Shown here piece after piece: positions 23,476-23,763 of a stretch of DNA of 23,763 nt. The translations under genes and the position numbers were made by a program. Origin of the DNA: an uncultured Johnsonella sp. (GTDB taxonomy: Bacteria > Bacillota > Clostridia > Lachnospirales > Lachnospiraceae); NCBI GenBank assembly GCA_905373785.1, contig CAJPUK010000017.1, positions 1 through 23,763 of the forward strand. The letters run 5' to 3'. Positions within the stretch are counted from its first letter, which is position 1. Each line of letters begins with the position of its first letter. The notes beneath the pieces were generated by a model. The model was not told where the DNA came from. It did no database searches and saw nothing but the letters and a program-made list of their open reading frames with translations.

Positions 23476-23763
23476 CTACCTCCCCGGTAAAACCAATTCT
23501 ATCCTTACACCTCTATCTTTCCCTTTGCCGATAGACAGCTTTCCTTTCAGTAAGGCTGCCATATGGTACATATTATAAAGTCCATGTCCTTTATCCGTAT
23601 TAATTTGTTTTTGCTCAAATCCCCTTCCGTCATCCTCTATTGATAATAACATTTTCGAATTCTTTTCTTCTATGTTTACAACAATATTTTTTGCTTCACC
23701 GTGTCGCACTGAATTATTGACCGCTTCGCAGGTGATTCTGTATATAACAATTTTTTGTGCAGG
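23476..23763 (-). CDS. Sensor histidine kinase, C-terminal ATPase domain (runs off the right edge)
   Basis: The last 95 residues of a kinase whose start is beyond the window. The N-box (CEAVNNSVRHGEAKNI), G1 box (EDDGRGFE) and G2 box (GHGLYNM) of the HATPase domain are present. The short form with RHG-x-A and GLYNM is that of the DesK/NarX group (HPK7), which pairs with NarL-type regulators, and such a regulator follows after 27 bases. The frame is open to the window edge; an internal GTG at 23709 is not the start. The sensing part is not visible, so the stimulus is unknown. Confidence 0.88.
   Translation of the reverse strand, partial: PAQKIVIYRITCEAVNNSVRHGEAKNIVVNIEEKNSKMLLSIEDDGRGFEQKQINTDKGHGLYNMYHMAALLKGKLSIGKGKDRGVRIELVLPGR

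Overview
The window is AT-rich, with Shine-Dalgarno sites of the AGGAGG type, some TTG and GTG starts, and protein families typical of Gram-positive Clostridia: an LCP wall ligase, a membrane-anchored HtrA, SipW/TasA-type secretion and a Thermoanaerobacter/Clostridium-type secondary alcohol dehydrogenase. I infer a member of the Clostridia, probably Lachnospiraceae. The genus is not resolvable by eye. Every protein-coding gene lies on the minus strand, so the window reads from right (23763) to left (1).

Right end (18.3-23.8 kb): an extracellular matrix fibre locus with its own two-component system. In transcription order it holds a NarL/DesK-type histidine kinase (cut by the window edge), its response regulator (split by a frameshift), two exported proteins with SipW-type signal peptides (245 and 92 aa), a polytopic ER-type signal peptidase (SipW-like) and a DUF5305-like membrane protein. 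Then, from its own promoter, comes a 341-aa TasA/camelysin-like protein whose codon choice suggests high expression. Between its stop codon and its terminator (18171-18311) lies what looks like an internally deleted IS200/IS605-type element, retaining the omega-RNA/right-end region but no TnpB.

Middle (5.0-18.0 kb): a polysaccharide operon. Four sugar-modifying enzymes come first: a TPP enzyme of the acetolactate-synthase superfamily, an NAD-dependent epimerase/reductase, a C-methyltransferase-like protein and a TbADH-like alcohol dehydrogenase. They are followed by three glycosyltransferase genes carrying four GT2 domains, a polyprenyl-phosphate sugar-1-phosphate transferase and an LCP ligase, ending in a hairpin terminator. 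Together they suggest an unusual, possibly branched or C-methylated, sugar being built on a lipid carrier and attached to the wall. No flippase, polymerase or sugar-nucleotide synthase is present. A 185-nt multi-arm palindromic element (8120-8305) and a 399-nt gap with a long hairpin (15878-15920) interrupt this operon.

Left end (1-4.8 kb): a membrane HtrA protease with a long low-complexity cytoplasmic tail, a LacI-family regulator overlapping a MATE transporter gene broken by a frameshift, and the first 47 codons of a GNAT acetyltransferase gene.

The resemblance to the Bacillus tapA-sipW-tasA plus eps arrangement suggests a biofilm or envelope matrix region. That is inference from gene content, not shown by the sequence.
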